Below, in pieces: positions 20,168 through 23,495 of a DNA stretch of 23,495 bases (its first letter is position 1; each line of letters begins with the position of its first letter). Below the pieces are notes generated by a model, which was not told the origin of the DNA, made no database searches, and worked only from the letters and a program-made list of their open reading frames with translations. The position numbers and the translations under genes are program-made. The stretch covers positions 1-23,495 of the IMG/VR virus record IMGVR_UViG_3300021963_000659, one strand, 5' to 3'. The DNA comes from a virus.

Positions 20168-20544
20168 TAGTTTTTGGAGTATGAATGTCCGTATCGTATG
20201 TAAAATGTAGTTACTGCGTTTATTATTGCAGACTTAAAAGTATCCATATCTTCTATGTCCTCTTTACTCAAAAATAATGCTCTATTCATATCTCTTCTGT
20301 CATCTCTGAATAGAAATCTATGCATAAATCCTACCTTATTCTCCCAATTTACATGCTCTGGTTCTCTCATCAGAGTCATATGATAAACTGCTTGTGGGGT
20401 ATCGGTAGTATAAACTGCCCAATAGTAGTTCTTTTTATCAGATGAAAACCAATCATTCACACCTAACCACATAATAGAATGCTCCACTCCATCTATCAGA
20501 AAGGAAAACTTATCTAGCTCTTGTGGATTTACTATGTTTATCAT
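20167..20544 (-). CDS. Paralog-array protein 6
   Basis: With the start at 20544 this is a 125-aa protein beginning MINIVNPQELDKFSFLIDGV. That ATG overlaps the stop of the SGNH gene as ATGA and matches the opening of the other paralogs. A longer frame from 20565 would overlap the SGNH gene by 25 nt and is rejected. Strands YYWAVYTTD and VYHMTLMREPEHVNW are followed by a charged turn (FRDDRRDMN) and a closing helix FKSAIINAVTTFYI. Function unknown. Confidence 0.75.
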   Translation of the reverse strand: MINIVNPQELDKFSFLIDGVEHSIMWLGVNDWFSSDKKNYYWAVYTTDTPQAVYHMTLMREPEHVNWENKVGFMHRFLFRDDRRDMNRALFLSKEDIEDMDTFKSAIINAVTTFYIRYGHSYSKN

Positions 20545-21125
20545 TCTAAATTCTTCAACACCCAACTGCTAAATTTTCTATGCCCACTTGCTTTTAGGTG
20601 AACCCCATCGTCCGAATCACTACGGTCAATCGTATTATCCATCGGTATCACATTACACCCTCGAATATCTCTTTGAATTCGTTTCTGTAATTTGATGTAT
20701 CTATTCCTACATTTAGTCTCAACCTCATTAGAATATCCTGTATTTCTATTTACTTTATCCGCATTATACCCTACAATTACGATAGGTTCTGCACCCATTT
20801 CCTTTGCAGTATATACCATATCTTGGATATTCTCAATCGTTTCGTCCTCTTTAACACTACTGAATGAATCGTTGATACCTCCATAGATTATCACTTTGGT
20901 ATAACCATTTGAATTGTCGGATAGTTTATTCAGTTCCTTTACCATCCATTTAGTCCTCTTGCCTCCTTTCGATATATTATCGTATTTGGAATGGAGCATT
21001 CTGGCAACCTGATGTTGCCAACCACCTCTGTATGCTGTCAAAGAGTCACCTACAAATAGGATTTTATCGTCTTCTTTTTTGAATGCTGATAGAGTCAGAC
21101 ACAGAATTAGTGCTAGTTTTTTCAT
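20541..21125 (-). CDS. SGNH/GDSL-type hydrolase, third copy, possibly exported
   Basis: A 194-aa protein. The N-terminus MKKLALILCLTLSAF is hydrophobic behind two Lys, like a short signal peptide or membrane anchor. FVGDSLT at 24-30 has nucleophile Ser28, SKGGKRT at 52-58 the Gly block, YGGINDSF at 81-88 the catalytic Asn, and DDGVH at 172-176 gives D173-x-x-H176. The chain is a complete, canonical SGNH hydrolase. If exported it could remove acetyl groups from cell-wall or surface polysaccharide, unlike the two leaderless copies near 6-8 kb. Its 5' end overlaps a single-pass membrane protein gene by 62 nt. Confidence 0.85.
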   Translation of the reverse strand: MKKLALILCLTLSAFKKEDDKILFVGDSLTAYRGGWQHQVARMLHSKYDNISKGGKRTKWMVKELNKLSDNSNGYTKVIIYGGINDSFSSVKEDETIENIQDMVYTAKEMGAEPIVIVGYNADKVNRNTGYSNEVETKCRNRYIKLQKRIQRDIRGCNVIPMDNTIDRSDSDDGVHLKASGHRKFSSWVLKNLE

Positions 21126-21264
21126 CGTCTTGAAAGAGTTTTAGTTGTGATTTTAAGTGTAAAATATAGAAGGTCTGAAATAGTGTAGCAGCTGCCATAA
21201 TAGAAAATACTACCCATATTGCCATCCACTCGTCAAATTTTACTTTTATTCGTTTCCAATTCAT
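21064..21264 (-). CDS. Single-pass membrane protein (66 aa)
   Basis: MNWKRIKVKFDEW is followed by a transmembrane stretch (MAIWVVFSIMAAATLFQTFY), then a polar tail ending SISIQKRRR. I take the ATG at 21264, 1 nt after the stop of the small upstream gene; an upstream TTG would overlap that gene. It overlaps the SGNH gene by 62 nt in another frame, which recalls nested lysis genes. No spanin features such as a proline-rich periplasmic domain or lipobox partner are visible. Function unknown. Confidence 0.62.
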   Translation of the reverse strand: MNWKRIKVKFDEWMAIWVVFSIMAAATLFQTFYILHLKSQLKLFQDDEKTSTNSVSDSISIQKRRR

Positions 21265-21265
21265 T

Positions 21266-21382
21266 TTATCCAAAAATTAAGGTTAGTGCTTGTTCTAATA
21301 TCCAAATAGCAGCTAAGACACCACCTATGTAGATTAGGCATCCGATGCCAAAGTCTTTAAAATCATTCAGTTTCTGATTCAT
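21266..21382 (-). CDS. Membrane microprotein (38 aa)
   Basis: Starts MNQKLNDFKDFGIGCLIYIG and has a hydrophobic segment to GGVLAAIWILEQALTLIFG. The stop is 1 nt before the next ATG and the start lies inside the end of the 70-aa gene, a coupling usual for this genome. One transmembrane helix. No family was recognised. Confidence 0.55.
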   Translation of the reverse strand: MNQKLNDFKDFGIGCLIYIGGVLAAIWILEQALTLIFG

Positions 21383-21575
21383 TTTTTATTATATTTAAAT
21401 GCATTTGTATCAATCCCAATTCGTATCCCTCCTTACACCCATCATACCATTCCTCCGATTTACATATCAAAAAGTGTTCGTTTGCATTGCGTAAGGATTC
21501 TATGAATTTCTTAGATTCATTCTGTATTCCGGTCATCACATCGATGCCTAAACTCATAGGTTTTTTCTCTGCCAT
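21363..21575 (-). CDS. Unknown 70-aa protein
   Basis: A soluble helical protein: MAEKKPMSLGIDVMTGIQNE, then KKFIESLRNANEHFLI and CKSEEWYDGCKEGYELGLIQ. It has two Cys in a C-K-S-E-E-W-Y-D-G-C stretch. It overlaps microprotein genes on both sides (20-22 nt). No family was recognised. Confidence 0.65.
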   Translation of the reverse strand: MAEKKPMSLGIDVMTGIQNESKKFIESLRNANEHFLICKSEEWYDGCKEGYELGLIQMHLNIIKNESETE

Positions 21576-21673
21576 TTCTTTGCTTTTCTTTTATTTACAC
21601 TTCTAATTTCTAACCATTTTAATATCCCAATTGTCAGAAATACGCCAATTACAACTCCTAATTTATACACCAT
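21554..21673 (-). CDS. Membrane microprotein (39 aa)
   Basis: MVYKLGVVIGVFLTIGILKW forms one helix and a very basic tail follows (RSVNKRKAKKWQRKNL), so the C-terminus should stay in the cytoplasm. The start lies 1 nt after the stop of the 64-aa gene. The end overlaps the 70-aa gene by 22 nt. Coupling and composition support a real gene. Confidence 0.5.
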   Translation of the reverse strand: MVYKLGVVIGVFLTIGILKWLEIRSVNKRKAKKWQRKNL

Positions 21674-21674
21674 A

Positions 21675-21869
21675 TTATTCCCAACCATCTTGCATTTTCT
21701 CATTCAGTAATTTCATTGCTTGTTTACACAACTCCATACCTTTTAACTGATTACCTTTCTGAATTGTATTATTCTCATATTTGTCACACCACTCAATGTG
21801 AATTGCTCTCCAACTATATCCTAATATAACCCTAAATTCTTTAACAAATTCTGCCTGTTCTATTGTCAT
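21675..21869 (-). CDS. Unknown 64-aa helical protein
   Basis: MTIEQAEFVKEFRVILGYSW, then RAIHIEWCDKYENN and NQLKGMELCKQAMKLLNEKM. The E-F-x-x-x-x-R-x-x-x-G-Y-S/T-W-R and G-M-E-L-C patterns recall small conserved proteins of T4-like marine phages, without known function. Its start overlaps the next microprotein gene by 4 nt (ATGA). Confidence 0.68.
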   Translation of the reverse strand: MTIEQAEFVKEFRVILGYSWRAIHIEWCDKYENNTIQKGNQLKGMELCKQAMKLLNEKMQDGWE

Positions 21870-21949
21870 TTCTTATCAAATGTATCCAAATAATCAAACC
21901 ATAAAATTATACCCACACACAGGGCAACCGTTGTTATTGTTTCTATCAT
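21866..21949 (-). CDS. Membrane microprotein (27 aa)
   Basis: MIETITTVALCVGIILWFDY is one helix, ending in LDTFDKK. It begins 1 nt after the upstream stop and ends with an ATGA overlap to the 64-aa gene, filling the gap exactly. It is the third such peptide in this stretch. Confidence 0.48.
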   Translation of the reverse strand: MIETITTVALCVGIILWFDYLDTFDKK

Positions 21950-21950
21950 A

Positions 21951-22493
21951 TTATCTAAATTTACTTATTACATCTATAATCAATCCCATAAACGTTTGAA
22001 AGTCAGTAAATTCATCCATTTCATAATTCCTACTTTCAGAACCACCAAATTGATGTTCAAAATCAATACAAACTCTACCATCTAATTTATCCTTTTTTAT
22101 AAGTATTTCCCCTGCAATATTAGGTTTAGTTCTTACTCTGTAAGTATAAACATACGATGTTTCAGTTTGTCCCATATAGACTATTTTAATACTATCTCCA
22201 CTCAATAGGGCATAATCTCTTGCCAACTTTTCAGGGTTAGATATGTTTATAGAATTGGACTTTTCTAATACAGATGAATCGGTTGGATATTTGGATAAAA
22301 AGGCTTGATATGAAGCTTCAAACTCCGTATCACCTTCAAGTGATTTCATCAACACATCGTGCCAATGTTGCGCAACTGCCATATTAGCTTGGGATTTTGC
22401 TTGTTGTAAAGCTAGATGTGCATTGGTGATACTCATTTGTCGTAAGTAGTTTGAGTCGGCCAATCCAAAAACTTCGTATTCTTTTTGCTCCAT
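21951..22493 (-). CDS. Paralog-array-type protein with long helical N-terminus
   Basis: From 22493 this is a 180-aa protein. The ATG overlaps the stop of the upstream gene (TAATG); the longer frame to 22544 would intrude into that gene and is rejected. Residues 1-79 are helical and rich in Ala and Gln (NAHLALQQAKSQANMAVAQH). From about 80 the array domain follows: SINISNPEKLARDY, strands YVYTYRVRTKP and AGEILIKKDK, then VCIDFEHQFGG and a closing helix FQTFMGLIIDVISKF. It is separated from the main array by about 1.4 kb and shows that the domain is used with different N-termini. Confidence 0.75.
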   Translation of the reverse strand: MEQKEYEVFGLADSNYLRQMSITNAHLALQQAKSQANMAVAQHWHDVLMKSLEGDTEFEASYQAFLSKYPTDSSVLEKSNSINISNPEKLARDYALLSGDSIKIVYMGQTETSYVYTYRVRTKPNIAGEILIKKDKLDGRVCIDFEHQFGGSESRNYEMDEFTDFQTFMGLIIDVISKFR

Positions 22494-22828
22494 TACTTCC
22501 AAAAGATTTGTATAACAACCACAGATAATGCCAATGCAATACACACACCCGTTTTGATTGTTAGGGGTTCTCTAAACATAATCCAACTCATTACTGAAAA
22601 CATAATGATACCGATTGCTTGTCCGATTAATCTACCAGGCCAAGTTTCACCAGTAATTTCGTTGATAATCCCAGTCGATTTGATAAATAGAAAACCAATA
22701 GGTAATCCAAAAAACATCATAACCAACGGATTATCCTTTGCCCAGGACCACTTAACTTGCCCTTGCAATTGTATAAAAGACATGATTTGAGCAAGTATAA
22801 TGATACCAATTCCATTTAATAGTTTCAT
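22493..22828 (-). CDS. Four-helix membrane protein conserved in marine phages
   Basis: A 111-aa protein. Hydrophobic segments lie at about 4-20, 34-51, 66-84 and 91-109. Motifs include SFIQLQGQVKWSWAKDNPLV, the WPGRLIGQAIGIIMF loop and a C-terminal FREPLTIKT before a last helix ending QIFWK. Size and layout recall the small multidrug resistance/EmrE group, but the membrane Glu of that family is not obvious. I believe this family is common in T4-like marine phages; its role is unknown. Confidence 0.75.
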   Translation of the reverse strand: MKLLNGIGIIILAQIMSFIQLQGQVKWSWAKDNPLVMMFFGLPIGFLFIKSTGIINEITGETWPGRLIGQAIGIIMFSVMSWIMFREPLTIKTGVCIALALSVVVIQIFWK

Positions 22829-22829
22829 A

Positions 22830-23195
22830 TTAATCTATGTTTAATTCCTTTCGGATGTTTCTTTTTGGTTTAACAACTACTGGTTTCAACTCATTATGTA
22901 ATTTTTCAATACGTCTATGTGCCGATGAAAACCGAAATACTCTACCCACACCATACACATAATACTTACCAAAAAATCCAGCAGGAACAGTTTGAATTTG
23001 ATGAGTCATTTTTCCAATTCTGATTATATCATCATCAAACCAATTCAATTGACTTCCGTTTGGAATATGTTTATCCAATGCTTCATTTAATAAATCGTTT
23101 GGGATAAACCACCCACAAGTAATAAATGCTGCCAATTCAAATGCAAATACAACCATTATAAATGCAATAATAAATGTCAATAATATACTTTCCAT
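22830..23195 (-). CDS. Membrane-anchored protein, unknown function
   Basis: A 121-aa protein. Residues 3-26 are one transmembrane helix (ILLTFIIAFIMVVFAFELAA). The rest is soluble: GWFIPNDLLNEALDKHIPNG, a FDDDIIRIGKMTHQIQTVPA strand set, and a basic helix with RRIEKLHNELKP. It lies 1 nt from the next membrane protein gene and 10 nt after the zinc-finger gene. Confidence 0.7.
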   Translation of the reverse strand: MESILLTFIIAFIMVVFAFELAAFITCGWFIPNDLLNEALDKHIPNGSQLNWFDDDIIRIGKMTHQIQTVPAGFFGKYYVYGVGRVFRFSSAHRRIEKLHNELKPVVVKPKRNIRKELNID

Positions 23196-23205
23196 AATTT
23201 AATTT

Positions 23206-23466
23206 TTAATTGTGTTTCATTCCCTTACATACCCCATACCCTTGTCGTTGTGATAAACGAATTAGGTTTTCAGCTACTGATTTAGGGACAATCTGAATAG
23301 TATTTCCTGTTTTGTGGTTTGTAATAGGGACACCACCCACCCTTTCGGTTGTGCTGCAACTCACACATGATTTGAACCCATAAACTGCAAATCGTAATGC
23401 GGGCATATCACACCCGCATTTTATACACTCTACACATTCCATATTAGTACCAATTTTTAGGTTCAT
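23206..23466 (-). CDS. Zinc-finger protein (DksA/TraR-like)
   Basis: An 86-aa protein. Two Cys pairs, C14-x-x-C17 (with C11 and C19 close by) and C34-x-x-C37, frame a MPALRFAVYGFKSCVSCS segment like the DksA/TraR zinc finger (C-x-x-C ... P-x-x-R ... C-x-x-C). A TNHKTGNTIQIV strand and RLSQRQGYGVCKGMKHN follow. Such proteins bind RNA polymerase or DNA. The start could also be the Met at residue 9, which directly precedes the first Cys. The product may tune host transcription (inference). Confidence 0.72.
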   Translation of the reverse strand: MNLKIGTNMECVECIKCGCDMPALRFAVYGFKSCVSCSTTERVGGVPITNHKTGNTIQIVPKSVAENLIRLSQRQGYGVCKGMKHN

Positions 23467-23495
23467 AATAGTCTACATTTGCGTACAATCTGATA
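23463..23495 (-). CDS. 3' end of an upstream gene (partial)
   Basis: The last ten codons (YQIVRKCRLL then TGA) run in from the right edge. The stop overlaps the zinc-finger gene's start as ATGA, the usual coupling in this genome. That is the only support. Confidence 0.4.
   Translation of the reverse strand, partial: YQIVRKCRLL

Overview
The window is a stretch of an AT-rich, tailed-phage-like genome, most likely a large T4-like myovirus of a Bacteroidota (Flavobacteriia-type) host. Almost every gene is on the minus strand. Genes are packed with 1-4 nt overlaps (ATGA, TAATG). Phage-type genes recur: a late-sigma-like factor, peptide deformylase, Hsp20, UV endonuclease, a tail-fibre protein with an S74 chaperone, and a 2OG-Fe(II) oxygenase. 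The host inference rests on promoters. Nine sites have a TTG-like box, exactly 20 nt, then a TAnnTTTG-like box, which is the Bacteroidota sigma pattern; a tenth has an 18-nt spacer. Start codons lack clear Shine-Dalgarno sequences. No rRNA, tRNA, CRISPR array, integrase or transposase was recognised.

Layout. (1) 1-6100: housekeeping and takeover genes. These are a carbamoyltransferase (5' end only), late-sigma-like factor, deformylase, DUF2061 protein, small nucleotidyltransferase, UvdE-type repair nuclease, a coiled-coil membrane protein, Hsp20 and an HD-domain protein, served by several promoters and terminators. (2) 6148-13691: a glycan-modification and fibre block with two SGNH hydrolases, two glycosyltransferase-like proteins, a sulfotransferase, a 581-aa fibre-like protein with ATP-grasp-like motifs and a self-cleaving S74 domain, a 2OG oxygenase and two zinc-ribbon paralogs. 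(3) 13692-17393: a sparser regulatory zone with structural-looking unknowns, very short genes, duplicated promoter cassettes, G-tracts and the only plus-strand unit, a 33-aa hydrophobic peptide. (4) 17394-20544: a second sulfotransferase-like gene flanked by a 15-bp direct repeat, then a tandem array of divergent paralogs of unknown function. (5) 20541-23495: a third SGNH hydrolase, a chain of single-pass membrane microproteins, another array member, membrane proteins and a zinc-finger protein.

The most interesting observation is a shared extreme C-terminus. Six unrelated proteins of block 2 (SGNH, two glycosyltransferase-like, sulfotransferase, 2OG oxygenase, zinc ribbon) all end in a basic stretch followed by Ser-Leu-Ile or a close variant (NKSII, NKQLI, KKSLL, NKSLI, KRSLI, RKSLI). 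Codons differ, so selection appears to act on the peptide. One zinc-ribbon paralog carries the tail as an added extension and its tandem neighbour lacks it. I infer a docking, assembly or packaging tag shared by surface-modification enzymes. Other points of interest are the paralog array, the permuted ATP-grasp-like fibre protein, and compact promoter architecture that includes probable leaderless starts.
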